From NCBI RefSeq assembly GCF_001405015.1, contig NZ_CYZX01000019.1:7091-71090 (forward strand): a stretch of 64,000 bases of DNA, given 5' to 3'. This document shows positions 44,206-53,744 of this stretch, piece by piece (position 1 is the stretch's first letter; every line of letters begins with the position of its first letter). The notes below the pieces were generated by a model. That model worked only from the letters and a program-made list of their open reading frames with translations. It did no database searches and was not told where the DNA came from. Origin of the DNA: Clostridium disporicum (GTDB lineage Bacteria > Bacillota > Clostridia > Clostridiales > Clostridiaceae). The position numbers and the translations under genes were made by a program.

Positions 44206-44778
44206 CTATATCTTATAAAGTTTACATGTAAAATCATCATTATCTATTTCAATTATAGCAAAATTAACCTTTCCTTCAATAGCTAATCCTAAAGAACCTG
44301 GATTTAATATTTTTTTACCATAAAAGTTCTCTATAAATAGCTGTATATGAGTATGTCCAAAACATACTAGGTCCATTCCATCTGGATAATCATCCATAAA
44401 CTCATTGAATGTTCCACCATTATACATTAAAGGCGCACACTTATTTGAAGTTGGTCTGCTATGTACCATAAGAATTTTTTTACCTTCAATCTCAACAACT
44501 CGCTCACCTGGTTGAGTCTTTATCCATTCGATATATTTTTTATCTATTTCTGTTGCACTTTTTTCTATCTCCAAACAGTATGCTTCATCATGATTTCCTG
44601 TTATACTTTCAAATCTTGAATCATTCATTATATAATCCATTATTTTATCTGGATCTTTTCCTCTAACAAAATCACCTAAATTTAAAACTTTCTTTATCCC
44701 TTCAGCATTTATTACTTCTAAAAATCTATTAAAAGCTTCAATATTTCCATGAATATCGGAGCAAATAGCTATCTTCAT
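44206..44778 (-). CDS. YfcE-type metallophosphoesterase
   Basis: 190 residues, calcineurin-like phosphoesterase family. The metal-binding motifs are complete: D-x-H at CSDIHGN (residues 8-10), GD near residue 37 (LGDFV), GNHD near 63, VHSRP near 110 and GHTH near 148. These enzymes hydrolyse cyclic nucleotides or other phosphodiesters with two divalent metal ions. Followed by the DUF4250 gene. Confidence 0.87.
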   Translation of the reverse strand: MKIAICSDIHGNIEAFNRFLEVINAEGIKKVLNLGDFVRGKDPDKIMDYIMNDSRFESITGNHDEAYCLEIEKSATEIDKKYIEWIKTQPGERVVEIEGKKILMVHSRPTSNKCAPLMYNGGTFNEFMDDYPDGMDLVCFGHTHIQLFIENFYGKKILNPGSLGLAIEGKVNFAIIEIDNDDFTCKLYKI

Positions 44779-44817
44779 AACATCACCCTTTTTATATCAA
44801 CTCACTATATATTATAC

Positions 44818-44855
44818 AAATTAAGCTAAAGTATATCTATACTTTAGCTTAATTT
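44818..44855. terminator. Palindromic terminator
   Basis: 18-bp arms (AAATTAAGCTAAAGTATA and complement) around a tiny loop, between the 36-residue conserved peptide gene and the phosphodiesterase gene. Confidence 0.7.
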
Positions 44856-44862
44856 ATAATTA

Positions 44863-44973
44863 TTAATCATGTTTTTTTTGATTACTTATTGCTGGAACTG
44901 GTGGCACACCATTTTTCTTTGGCGCTTGAAAATTATCATTTTCCCAAGTTGCTCTTTGACCTTTCTTTGCCAT
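44863..44973 (-). CDS. Small hydrophilic peptide, 36 residues
   Basis: Reads MAKKGQRATWENDNFQ then APKKNGVPPVPAISNQ and a Lys/His tail. The strongest ribosome binding site in this part of the window (AGGAGGTGATTCT) precedes the ATG, and a terminator follows, so it is translated. No membrane segment or signal. The Pro/Lys/Asn-rich composition without structure resembles small spore or envelope peptides, but I do not recognise it. Confidence 0.6.
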   Translation of the reverse strand: MAKKGQRATWENDNFQAPKKNGVPPVPAISNQKKHD

Positions 44974-45088
44974 AGAATCACCTCCTACTTCATTCTTAGT
45001 ATGAGGATAATTCAAATAAATTATTATGCCATAATTTACTTACCTGAAAATTAACAATTATAATTTAATTGTTAATTATAATAAATGT

Positions 45089-46384
45089 TTATACTAAAAC
45101 AAATTTCAACACAAAAATTATAGCAACTATCACCGTTGTAAGTGAAATATCTCTATATTTCCCTGAAAATAATTTTAATGCTATGTATGAAATTACTCCA
45201 AATACTATACCATCTGATATTGAATATGCAAATGGCATCATTATGATTGTTAAGAATGCTGGCACAGCTTCTGTATAATCTTCTAAATTAATCTCTTTTA
45301 TAGTCTCAATCATAAATAATCCAACTATTACTAAAGCCGATGCTGTTACTGCTGGTGTAATCATTCCAAATAATGGTGCAAAGAATAATGATATTCCAAA
45401 CATAACAGCTGTTGAAACTGCTGTTAATCCAGTTCTCCCACCTTCTGCTACCCCAGCTGCACTCTCAACGAAAGTACTTACTGTACTAGTTCCTAAACAA
45501 GCTCCAACTGTTGTCCCTATAGCATCTGCAAAAAGAGCTTTTTTAATGTTTGGAACCTTACCATCTTCATCTAACATCTTAGCCTTTGTAGCAACACCTA
45601 CTAAAGTACCTATAGTATCAAACATATCCATAAATAATAATGTAAATAACACTATCACCATATCAAAACTAAATATATTATGCCACTCAAATTGCATAAA
45701 TGTACTTGATATTGAAGGTGGCATGCTTACTATAGCACTTGGCATTTGAGTTACTCCCATAGGAATACCTATTATTGTAGTTATAACCATTCCTAAGAAT
45801 AATGCTCCTTTAACTTTTCTAGCTACTAATATTCCTGTTATTACTATTCCTATTATAGCTAAAAGCCCTGGGCCTGATGTTATATTTCCTAAAGCTACTA
45901 TAGTACCTCCATCTGCAGGATGAACTACTACTCCTGCACCTTCTAATCCTATTAAAGCTATAAATAAACCTATCCCTACTGAAATCGCTTTTTTTATATT
46001 AGCTGGAATTGAATCTACTATTGCTTCTCTTACATTAAATATTGTTAAAACAATAAAAATTAATCCTTCTAATAAAACTGCTGTTAAAGCAAATTGATAT
46101 GAATATCCCATTCCTAAAACTACTGTAAATGCAAAGAATGCATTTAAGCCCATACCTGGTGCTTGAGCAAATGGAAGTTTAGCATAAAGCCCCATTATTA
46201 ATGTTCCTATTATCGCTGAAACCGCTGTAGCTGTAAATACTGCACCTTGATCCATACCTGCTGCTGACAATATACTTGGATTTACTATTAATATATAAGC
46301 CATTGTCATAAATGTTGTAATACCTGCAACTACTTCTGTCCTTACATTAGTATTGTTTTCTTTAAGTTTAAAAAACTTATCCAT
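45089..46384 (-). CDS. Adenine/guanine/hypoxanthine permease (AzgA/PbuG type)
   Basis: 431 residues, NCS2 superfamily, AzgA branch. Landmarks are TEVVAGITTFMTMAYILIVNP near residue 17, APGMGLNAFFAFTVV near residue 75 and the DMFDTIGTLVGVATKA segment near residue 250. It takes up purine bases by proton symport. I could not find a purine riboswitch upstream; a GAACGTT-containing site near 46459 may be a PurR-like box but is weak evidence. Divergent from znuA. Confidence 0.87.
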   Translation of the reverse strand: MDKFFKLKENNTNVRTEVVAGITTFMTMAYILIVNPSILSAAGMDQGAVFTATAVSAIIGTLIMGLYAKLPFAQAPGMGLNAFFAFTVVLGMGYSYQFALTAVLLEGLIFIVLTIFNVREAIVDSIPANIKKAISVGIGLFIALIGLEGAGVVVHPADGGTIVALGNITSGPGLLAIIGIVITGILVARKVKGALFLGMVITTIIGIPMGVTQMPSAIVSMPPSISSTFMQFEWHNIFSFDMVIVLFTLLFMDMFDTIGTLVGVATKAKMLDEDGKVPNIKKALFADAIGTTVGACLGTSTVSTFVESAAGVAEGGRTGLTAVSTAVMFGISLFFAPLFGMITPAVTASALVIVGLFMIETIKEINLEDYTEAVPAFLTIIMMPFAYSISDGIVFGVISYIALKLFSGKYRDISLTTVIVAIIFVLKFVLV

Positions 46385-46514
46385 AGTTCTCCACCTTTAT
46401 AATTTTTTTGTGCACATACTATAATACTATAAATTCGACATTTTTCAACCTTTTTAACGAACGTTTTTTTATTTTTTTTAATTATAATTCAGAAATTTGG
46501 CGTTATATTTTATC

Positions 46515-46571
46515 TTTACCTTTTCCTAAAAAAGTGTATAATATACTTATAAATGCAAACTATTCTCATTT
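46515..46571 (+). promoter_or_regulatory. znu promoter with candidate Zur operator
   Basis: TATAAT (46537-46542) is a good -10, with TTTACC (46515-46520) as a -35. Just downstream (46551-46571) is a 21-bp imperfect inverted repeat, AAATGCAAAC-T-ATTCTCATTT, whose arms (AAATGnnAA / TTnnCATTT) resemble Zur sites. A repressor bound there would block transcription in high zinc. Confidence 0.45.
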
Positions 46572-46589
46572 GAATTTAGGAGGACAAGT

Positions 46590-47564
46590 ATGAAAAAAAA
46601 GTATACAAAAATATTATCCTTATTAATTATTACATTAGTAGCACTTATGGGGTGTAGCTCTAAAAATACCGAATCCATAAATGATTCTAACGAAATAACT
46701 ATAGTTACATCTTTTTATCCAATATATATATCAACCCTTAATATTATTAAAGATGTTCCTAACGTAAAATTAATTAATATGACAAAAGCACAAACTGGTT
46801 GTCTACATGATTATCAATTATCTCCAGAAGATTTAAAAACTTTATCTTCAGCAGATATCTTCGTAGTAAATGGTGCTGGAATGGAAGGTTTCCTTGATAA
46901 AGTTATATCTAATGAAAAAGATTTAGATATAGTTGATTCTAGCGAAGGAATTAAGTTATTAACTGCTGATGGTGAAGAACATAGTCATGATGATGAAAAT
47001 CATAACCACGATGAAGAAGAAACTCATGCTGATGATCATGATCACGAAGATAATCCTCATGTTTGGGTCAGCATAAGTAACAATATAAAGCAAGTACAAA
47101 ATATAGCAAATGGATTAGCTAAATATGATCCTGATAATGCTGATAAATACGAAGCTAATGCAAAAGAATACATATCAAAGCTTGAAGCTTTAAAAACTGA
47201 AATGCACGAAGTAATAGATACTCTTCCAAATCGTAATATAATAACTTTCCATGAAGCATTTCCTTACTTTGCTGAAGAGTTTAACTTAAATATAGTTGGT
47301 GTCGTTGAAGTTGAGCCAGGAACAGAACCATCACCAAAACAATTAGAGGAAACTATTGAAATTGCAAAAAATAATAATGTAAAAGCTTTATTTACAGAAC
47401 CACAATATGCTGCTAAAGCTGCCACTACAATTTCAAATGAAACAGGTATTCCACTTTATACCCTAGACCCTATTGTAACAGGTGATTCAACATCTGATGC
47501 TTACGACGATTATATAACTAAAATGGAACAAAATCTTGAAACTTTAAAAGAGGCGTTAAAATAA
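46590..47564 (+). CDS. znuA: Zinc ABC transporter substrate-binding lipoprotein
   Basis: 324 residues, cluster A-I (ZnuA/AdcA) binding protein. Lipobox ALMGC (Cys22). The first zinc His is in TGCLHDYQLSPEDL near residue 74, followed by a mobile His/Asp-rich loop (about 132-155), NPHVW with the second His, ITFHEAFPYFAEEF with the third, and a C-terminal Asp. The His-rich loop distinguishes zinc from manganese binders. First gene of znuA-znuC-znuB. Confidence 0.92.
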   Translation: MKKKYTKILSLLIITLVALMGCSSKNTESINDSNEITIVTSFYPIYISTLNIIKDVPNVKLINMTKAQTGCLHDYQLSPEDLKTLSSADIFVVNGAGMEGFLDKVISNEKDLDIVDSSEGIKLLTADGEEHSHDDENHNHDEEETHADDHDHEDNPHVWVSISNNIKQVQNIANGLAKYDPDNADKYEANAKEYISKLEALKTEMHEVIDTLPNRNIITFHEAFPYFAEEFNLNIVGVVEVEPGTEPSPKQLEETIEIAKNNNVKALFTEPQYAAKAATTISNETGIPLYTLDPIVTGDSTSDAYDDYITKMEQNLETLKEALK

Positions 47565-48355
47565 TGGAAAATTCAAATTATACTAATAACAACAAATGCT
47601 CTGATTTTTGCTGTACAAAAGTTGAAAACTTATCTGTTACTATAGGTACAAATGAAATTTTAAAAAATATAAATCTACACTTTCATTGTGGAGAGTTAAC
47701 TTCTATTATAGGGCCTAACGGTGCTGGTAAGAGTACACTTTTTAAAGCTTTATTAGGAGAAATTAAGCACACTGGAAAATTAACTTATGTTGGTACTTCA
47801 TCTAAAGGAGTATCAAGCCCTATTATTGGTTATGTACCTCAATATTTAAATTTTGATTTAAGTACTCCTGCAAGTGTTCTTGATTTATTCATAGCTTGCA
47901 ACTCAAAAGTCCCTGTTTGGTTATACTCATCAAAAAAATATAGAGAAAAAGTCTCTGAAAGTCTTTCTAGAGTAAAAGCAGAATACTTAATAGATAGAAA
48001 ACTAGGAGCTTTATCCGGTGGTGAACTTCAAAGAGTTTTATTAGCATTAGCTTTAGATCCAATGCCTAATATTCTACTTCTCGATGAACCTGTATCTGGA
48101 ATAGATCAAAACGGTCTTGAGTTATTCTATGATATATTAATGGACGTAAAATCTAAGTATGATTTATCTATTATACTAGTGTCTCATGATTTAGACTTAG
48201 TTGCTAAATATGCAGATAAGGTTGTTTTATTAAAAGGTTCTGTTCTTTGTAGTGGAACTCCTAAGGAAGTATTTACAAATAAAACTACAAGTAAAATTTT
48301 CGGATTGTCTTGGTATGAGGAAGATGATTCTAAGAGTAAAGGAGGTAAAAAATAA
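47564..48355 (+). CDS. znuC: Zinc ABC transporter ATP-binding protein
   Basis: 263 residues: Walker A GPNGAGKST near residue 46, signature LSGGELQRVLLA near 148, Walker B ILLLDEPVSGID near 170, and switch His in LVSHDLD. Its start overlaps the znuA stop by one base (TAATG), as its stop does with znuB, so the three proteins are translated in step. Confidence 0.92.
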   Translation: MENSNYTNNNKCSDFCCTKVENLSVTIGTNEILKNINLHFHCGELTSIIGPNGAGKSTLFKALLGEIKHTGKLTYVGTSSKGVSSPIIGYVPQYLNFDLSTPASVLDLFIACNSKVPVWLYSSKKYREKVSESLSRVKAEYLIDRKLGALSGGELQRVLLALALDPMPNILLLDEPVSGIDQNGLELFYDILMDVKSKYDLSIILVSHDLDLVAKYADKVVLLKGSVLCSGTPKEVFTNKTTSKIFGLSWYEEDDSKSKGGKK

Positions 48356-49197
48356 TGCTAGAATCTTTATATGGATTTATAGACTTTATACTCCCATTTC
48401 AATGGGTACATTATGATTTTATGAAAAATGCATTAATCGCAGTTTTATTAGTTACTCCTTTATTTGGAATACTTGGTACTATGGTAGTAAATAATAAAAT
48501 GGCTTTCTTTGCCGATTCTTTAGGGCACGGTGCTTTTACTGGAATAGCAATAGGAATTCTAGTAGGTGGAATAAGCCCAACATGGGGAGCTACTATATTT
48601 TCCATCTTTTTTGCGATTGCTATTACTTTAATAAAAAATAAAGGTAATTCATCAACAGATACTATAATAGGAGTATTTTCATCAATTGCTATTGCTTTAG
48701 GTTTGGTTCTTATGAGTTTAGGTGGTAATATGAATAAATTCTCATCTTATTTAGTTGGTGATTTATTAAGTATTACACCTAAGGAAATACTTATGTTAGT
48801 AGTATTATTTATAATAATTTTATTAGTTTGGTCATTTATATTTAATAAACTTCTTTTAGTTAGTATAAATAGTTCACTAGCTAAAAGTCGTGGTACTAAC
48901 ACATTGCTAATTGAATTATTATTTACTATAACTATTGCAGTTGTTGTAACTATAACTGTTAACTGGGTAGGACTTTTAATAATTAATTCACTTTTAGTTT
49001 TACCAGCAGCTGCAGCACGTAATGTTTCAAAGAATATACGTCAATATCACTTGATATCAATTATAATTTCTTTATTGTCAGGAATTATAGGTTTAATACT
49101 ATCTTACTACTTAAACACTGTTACTGGTGCAACTATAGTATTGATTTCAGCAATTATGTTCTTTATTACTTTAGGTTATAAGCAAAAATTTATATAA
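48355..49197 (+). CDS. znuB: Zinc ABC transporter permease
   Basis: 280 residues with about eight membrane segments, ABC-3 family. Landmarks are MAFFADSLGHGAFTGIAIG near residue 50 and the VGLLIINSLLVLPAAAARN segment near residue 205, the coupling loop of this family. It completes the zinc importer. The Zur-like gene follows after 75 bp and may be part of the same regulon. Confidence 0.92.
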   Translation: MLESLYGFIDFILPFQWVHYDFMKNALIAVLLVTPLFGILGTMVVNNKMAFFADSLGHGAFTGIAIGILVGGISPTWGATIFSIFFAIAITLIKNKGNSSTDTIIGVFSSIAIALGLVLMSLGGNMNKFSSYLVGDLLSITPKEILMLVVLFIIILLVWSFIFNKLLLVSINSSLAKSRGTNTLLIELLFTITIAVVVTITVNWVGLLIINSLLVLPAAAARNVSKNIRQYHLISIIISLLSGIIGLILSYYLNTVTGATIVLISAIMFFITLGYKQKFI

Positions 49198-49272
49198 TTT
49201 TATTAAAGCACTTTATCCTAAAGCCTATAAGATGTTATTATAATGCTATGATACTTTGAAAGGATGGGGATT

Positions 49273-49713
49273 TTGAATAATAAACCTAATTTTAGCAATT
49301 TACTAAAATGTAAAGGCCTTAAGGTTACTAAGCATAGAAATTCAGTATTAGAGGTTATTGAAAGCAGTAAAAGACCAGTTACTGCTGAAGATATTTATAT
49401 TATTCTTAAACAAAGAAATATCTCTATAAATTTATCATCCATTTATAGAATTTTAGATACATTAGTTGCTAATTCTTTAATAAATAAGTTTATTTTCGAA
49501 GAAACTAATAAGACTTGTTATGAAATGAACGATATGCAACATAAACATTATCTTATATGTAATGGATGCAAAAAAGTATTTCCTATATCTGGTTGCCCTC
49601 TACATACTTATGAATCAGAATTAGAAGATACTTTAGGTTTTACAATTACAAGTCACAAACTTGAAATTTATGGATTTTGCAAAGAATGTAAAAACAATCC
49701 TAAAACCAAATAA
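49273..49713 (+). CDS. zur: Fur-family metalloregulator, probably Zur
   Basis: About 146 residues: winged-helix N-terminus (GLKVTKHRNSVLEVIESSKRPVTAEDIY, in parts), the dimerisation domain with MNDMQHKHYLICNGCKKVF (metal His residues and first CxxC) and a second CKECK near the C-terminus (structural zinc). The neighbouring zinc importer makes Zur the likely member. The start is TTG at 49273, 8 nt after AAAGGA; the ATG at 49264 abuts the ribosome binding site and is unlikely. Confidence 0.85.
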   Translation: MNNKPNFSNLLKCKGLKVTKHRNSVLEVIESSKRPVTAEDIYIILKQRNISINLSSIYRILDTLVANSLINKFIFEETNKTCYEMNDMQHKHYLICNGCKKVFPISGCPLHTYESELEDTLGFTITSHKLEIYGFCKECKNNPKTK

Positions 49714-49741
49714 ACTACTTATCCATTTATAATAAAAAGTA

Positions 49742-49777
49742 ATTAAATAAATCCAGCATATGCTGGATTTATTTAAT
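49742..49777. terminator. Bidirectional terminator, 36-bp palindrome
   Basis: Perfect palindrome with 18-bp arms (ATTAAATAAATCCAGCAT and complement), between convergent zur and the nucleotidyltransferase gene. Confidence 0.82.
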
Positions 49778-49832
49778 TTCTAGTTTAGAAATCTACCTAT
49801 TAAGTTTTAATCTAAATTATTAACTCCTAATT

Positions 49833-50648
49833 TTAACTAACTCTAATTCCTTCTTCATGTAAAAATTCTTTAAGATCATCAACGATATCATCCATATTTT
49901 TCAATATCTCTTTATTACATTTACATGAATTCTCTATTAATGTATTCACACCCTCAGTCAGGAATCTAGGTATCTTTTTACACCTTGAATTAATTATTGA
50001 TACCAACCTCTTATCTCCAGGATGTGGCATCTCATTAACAGCAAACACTACATCAAAGTAACTATCTAAAAACTTACATACCTTATAACTTACGCTTATT
50101 AAATCTCCTGTATGTATAGCTTTATCTATCTGATTATAATAAGATGATATACTATCTCTTAATAAATAATAATTTTTATCTACTATATTTAGTTTTAGCT
50201 TCTGAGGATAAGCTACTCTATATTTTTTTTGAAGATTCTTAAAAGTATTTTCCTTATCGTAAGCTATAAAAGCTCCTGAAACCACCTTCCATAAACATGT
50301 TGTATAGCCTACAGAGGCTTTACAATTGTCAATTACATCGAATAAATTATCCTTTAAAGTATCTAGCGTATAATAACTTACATCTATTTCTGTTGTAGAA
50401 TTTCTTAATATAAAAATATCTTTTTCTCCATATTTTCCGCTAATAGTTTCTATAGTATCTGAAAACTTTTTTAACGCTTTACTCCGCCTATTAGCATCAA
50501 TTTCAGCCTTTAATATCACCTCTATATCTATATCATAAAAAAAATCATTTTTCCCACTAGCCCCTGACCCTGTTAAAGTTATTGATAATACCTCATCAAA
50601 CTTTTTGTACTCGTTTACAAGTTGGTATACTATCATATTAACACCCAT
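49833..50648 (-). CDS. Nucleotidyltransferase-fold protein (DUF4037-like)
   Basis: 271 residues. The N-terminal third is a minimal nucleotidyltransferase fold: TGSGASGKNDFFYDIDIEVI near residue 26 holds the GS and D-x-D metal motif, and a third Asp lies in EIDVSYY near residue 107. The rest is helical, similar to DUF4037-type antibiotic-nucleotidyltransferase-like proteins. The substrate is unknown. Two ATGs (50648 and 50636) are possible starts. Single leftward gene. Confidence 0.72.
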   Translation of the reverse strand: MGVNMIVYQLVNEYKKFDEVLSITLTGSGASGKNDFFYDIDIEVILKAEIDANRRSKALKKFSDTIETISGKYGEKDIFILRNSTTEIDVSYYTLDTLKDNLFDVIDNCKASVGYTTCLWKVVSGAFIAYDKENTFKNLQKKYRVAYPQKLKLNIVDKNYYLLRDSISSYYNQIDKAIHTGDLISVSYKVCKFLDSYFDVVFAVNEMPHPGDKRLVSIINSRCKKIPRFLTEGVNTLIENSCKCNKEILKNMDDIVDDLKEFLHEEGIRVS

Positions 50649-50674
50649 ATTCTCACCCCAATTTTATATATTTA

Positions 50675-50708
50675 CTTTAGAAGATATGAAACCTCATATC
50701 TTCTAAAG
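50675..50708 (-). terminator. Terminator of pullulanase gene
   Basis: Perfect 15-bp stem CTTTAGAAGATATGA / TCATATCTTCTAAAG with a 4-nt loop, 8 bp after the pulA stop codon. Confidence 0.82.
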
Positions 50709-50715
50709 TTAAAAA

Positions 50716-52698
50716 TTATTTAGCTATAAGTACGTAAGCTGATTTTGCTTTCACCTTTAGCTCACTATCCCTAATTTCCTTTATTTCTTCTATCCCTGCT
50801 TTTTCTTCATTTACAACTAAACTCCACTTTCCATGTGGTATGTTAACATATACATCTCTATTATTACTATTGAAAATTACTAAAATATCATTTTCTTCAT
50901 CTATTTTCCCTTTAGTATTTAATATATATGCAACTACATTACTATCTGTGAATTCTTTTCCTTTTTCTAAAAATTTAATATTCTCTTGAATATCACTATT
51001 TGAATCCATTCTAAAAGCTTTATATCTTTTTCTTAATTTAATTAATCCTTTATAATACTCCATTAATTCTTTATACGTGTTTCTTCTTTCCCATCTTAGT
51101 TTATTTACATAATCAGATGACTTAAAGCTGTTTTCTATTAAATTTCCTTCTTCATCCATCTTAGTTCTAGCTATTTCTTCCCCAGCATGAATAAAGCTTA
51201 TACCTTGTGATGTTAAGACTATTGCTGCCGCTAATTTATTCATCTTTATAAGCTCATCTTCTGATACATCTTTATTCACTGTTTGTAGTTTGTCCCATAA
51301 TGTTAAATTGTCATGGGCTGATGCATAAGTTATAGTTTGATAAGGTTCGTTAGCCCAAAAATTTCTAGCGTACATAGCCTTATTTACATCAACTTGTGGA
51401 TGCTTAGTAGATGCTACTACTGAGAATTTTATAGCTTCTTCTAAATCTTTGCCTCCATTTACAAATCCAGCTTCTTCTTCATAAAAAACATGTCCTTTTA
51501 TTCCATCTCTACAATCATCACTAAAAGCAGCTATTTGCAAATCGTTATATTTAAAAGTATTTTTCTTTAATGCAGCTTTTTCATCTGATAGAGGAGTTGG
51601 ACCACCTGCCCATCCTTCACCATATATTATTATAGATTTATCTATTTTATCTAATTCTCTTCTAATTTCCTTCATTGTTTCAATATCATGTAATCCCATA
51701 AGATCAAATCTAAACCCATCTATATGATACTCCTTAGCCCAATAAACTACCGAATCTACCATATACTTTCTAAACATATATCTATCTGAAGCAGTTTCGT
51801 TTCCACAAGCAGAACCATCTGTGTAATTACCATCTTCATCTGCTCTATAATAATATTTAGGCACAGCCAAATTTAGAAATGAATTTAAGTCAAAAGTATG
51901 ATTATATACTACATCCATAACAACTCTTAATCCTTCTCTGTGTAACTTTTGCACTAATTCCTTAAACTCTTTTATTCTAACTTCTCCTTTATAAGGATTT
52001 GTTGAATATGAACCTTCTGGAACGTTATAATTTTTAGGATCATATCCCCAATTATATTGTGGTAAATGAAGTTTAGTTTCATCTACTGATGCATAATCAA
52101 AAGATGGTAAAAGATGAATATGAGTAAATCCCATCTCCTTTAAATGATTTAATGGTGTCTTATCCTCTATAAAGCCTTTAAATTTTCCTCTGATACTAGC
52201 TTCTATTCCTGATGATTCATCTATTGTAAAATCTCTTACATGAACCTCATATATTATGGAGTCTGTCCAATTATTTAGTTCTGGCTTCGTATCTTCATCC
52301 CATTGTTCTGGATTTGTAGCTTCTAAATCTATTACCATAGATCTATTTCCATTTACACCTACAGCTTTTGCATATGGATCTACTAATACATTTTCATTTT
52401 TATCTATATAAACTATATAATTATAAAATTCTCCGCTTAAATCGCCGTCTACTTCTAAAGTCCAACTTCCTTTAATGCTTTTATTCATCTTTAATATTTT
52501 TTTAGCTTCACATTCATAGTCATAAGGATCATTCCCATAAAAAGCAATTTTAACTTCATCTGCAGTAGGTGCCCATAATATAAATTTTGTTTTTTCTTTA
52601 GAATAAATTGCTCCTAATTCACCATCATAATTATATAATTTTTGAAATTCTTTACTTTCAAAATACTTATTCACATCTACAATTTCTCTCATTTTCAT
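50716..52698 (-). CDS. pulA: Type I pullulanase (cytoplasmic)
   Basis: 660 residues, glycoside hydrolase family 13 subfamily 14. An N-terminal CBM48 domain (about 10-110) precedes the catalytic barrel. The pullulanase signature YNWGYDP is near residue 215; the catalytic nucleophile is in DGFRFDLMG near residue 330, the acid in YGEGW near residue 362 and the conserved SAHDN near residue 447. It cuts alpha-1,6 branches of glycogen, starch or pullulan. There is no signal peptide. Start behind GAGGAG. A LacI-type operator shared with the debranching enzyme gene lies about 32 bp upstream. Confidence 0.93.
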   Translation of the reverse strand: MKMREIVDVNKYFESKEFQKLYNYDGELGAIYSKEKTKFILWAPTADEVKIAFYGNDPYDYECEAKKILKMNKSIKGSWTLEVDGDLSGEFYNYIVYIDKNENVLVDPYAKAVGVNGNRSMVIDLEATNPEQWDEDTKPELNNWTDSIIYEVHVRDFTIDESSGIEASIRGKFKGFIEDKTPLNHLKEMGFTHIHLLPSFDYASVDETKLHLPQYNWGYDPKNYNVPEGSYSTNPYKGEVRIKEFKELVQKLHREGLRVVMDVVYNHTFDLNSFLNLAVPKYYYRADEDGNYTDGSACGNETASDRYMFRKYMVDSVVYWAKEYHIDGFRFDLMGLHDIETMKEIRRELDKIDKSIIIYGEGWAGGPTPLSDEKAALKKNTFKYNDLQIAAFSDDCRDGIKGHVFYEEEAGFVNGGKDLEEAIKFSVVASTKHPQVDVNKAMYARNFWANEPYQTITYASAHDNLTLWDKLQTVNKDVSEDELIKMNKLAAAIVLTSQGISFIHAGEEIARTKMDEEGNLIENSFKSSDYVNKLRWERRNTYKELMEYYKGLIKLRKRYKAFRMDSNSDIQENIKFLEKGKEFTDSNVVAYILNTKGKIDEENDILVIFNSNNRDVYVNIPHGKWSLVVNEEKAGIEEIKEIRDSELKVKAKSAYVLIAK

Positions 52699-52729
52699 TC
52701 TATACTCCTCAACTCTTTCTTAAGTTTTT

Positions 52730-52743
52730 CGGAAACGGTTCCG
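52730..52743. promoter_or_regulatory. LacI-family type operator upstream of pulA
   Basis: CGGAAACGGTTCCG is a 14-bp palindrome-like site, with GGAAACGGTTCC as core, in the form of a LacI-family (CcpA/MalR) operator with central CG. It matches the site upstream of the glycogen debranching gene (56802) except for one base when aligned on the same strand. Confidence 0.6.
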
Positions 52744-52933
52744 ATTTCTTGCTTAAATGGTTTCTATTTTTAAATAATTCCTATTTTATTATAACACATT
52801 TTATTCCCTAAATATGTTAAATATTAATATATTTTATTTTTGAATATAATTCCAAATTAATTAGCAATTTATATCCTTTAACCAATTATTTACCTTATTA
52901 ATATTTGCGACTTTTTCACATAATAAACATATA

Positions 52934-52958
52934 TGACAGGCTAATAATTATCCTGTCA
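52934..52958 (+). promoter_or_regulatory. Inverted repeat before secreted protein gene
   Basis: TGACAGG-N11-CCTGTCA, 7-bp arms, ending 5 bp before the AAAGGAGG ribosome binding site. It could be an operator or a leader hairpin. Confidence 0.4.
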
Positions 52959-52976
52959 AAACAAAGGAGGAATATT

Positions 52977-53639
52977 ATGAAGAAAAAAAATTTATCACTT
53001 ATGTTATTGTCTTTAGTTATCGCTTCTGAGACTTTAATATCTATGCCTTCAGCAACAATTAAAGTTTCAGAGCTAAAACCTGTTGAAGTCTCAAACCCTT
53101 CAACAAACTCCGATAAAAGTGGAGATAGGGAGTCTAAAAAAGAAGAAAAACCATCTGCTCCTGCTAAAGAACAAAAGCCTGCAGAAGATATGAAGAAGAA
53201 ACCTTGTGAGGATAATTCTAAAAAGGTAGTACCATCTACTCCTGCTAAGGAAGAAAAGCCTAAAGAGGATATGAACAAAAAAACTATGGAAAAAGAACAA
53301 ACTCCTGCTACTCCTGCTAAAGAACAAAAACCAGCAGAAGATATGAAGAAAAAACCTTGTGGAGAAAAACCTAAAGATTCTACTAAGACTGAAGAGCAAA
53401 CACCAGCTGCTCCTACTAAAGAAATAAAACCAAAGTGCAAAGAGGATAAAACTTCTAATAAGAAGGATGCAGAAACTAAGGAAGAAAAGGAAACTAAAAA
53501 AGATAAGAAATGTAAAGATAAAAAAGATAAAAAAGATAAACATCATCATAAAGATCATGATGAAGATAAACATGATAAAGATCATGACAAAGATAAAAAT
53601 AAATGCAAAACTCCTTGCAGAGATTCAAAGGATCAATAA
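52977..53639 (+). CDS. Secreted low-complexity Lys/Pro/Glu protein with metal-binding tail
   Basis: About 220 residues. A signal peptide (residues 1-24 or so) is followed by a disordered region with three or four imperfect copies of an ~18-25-residue unit centred on AKEQKPAEDMKKKPC, and a C-terminal tail of alternating Lys, Asp and His (KHHHKDHDEDKHDKDHDKDK) with CKTPC near the end. The tail and Cys residues suggest metal binding or cell-wall interaction. ATG at 52977 has AAAGGAGG. No family recognised; repeats and composition bias make homology searches unreliable. Confidence 0.7.
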   Translation: MKKKNLSLMLLSLVIASETLISMPSATIKVSELKPVEVSNPSTNSDKSGDRESKKEEKPSAPAKEQKPAEDMKKKPCEDNSKKVVPSTPAKEEKPKEDMNKKTMEKEQTPATPAKEQKPAEDMKKKPCGEKPKDSTKTEEQTPAAPTKEIKPKCKEDKTSNKKDAETKEEKETKKDKKCKDKKDKKDKHHHKDHDEDKHDKDHDKDKNKCKTPCRDSKDQ

Positions 53640-53744
53640 TTATAATCCTATATATAACTGATATCATATTATCAAATATACGGTAACATTTTATTTATAT
53701 AAAAGTATTGAAATTTCTTAATATGACTATTAATTTATATTCTT

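Noticed and set aside
46385..46589. Purine riboswitch ahead of the purine permease
   Set aside because: The conserved aptamer core and junction sequences are not present; only a short GAACGTT motif near 46459 is seen, too weak to call a PurR box.
52916..53585. Two leftward frames of 161-174 codons, Phe- and Ser-rich
   Set aside because: They are the reverse complement of the Lys/Glu repeats of the secreted protein and have no start signals.
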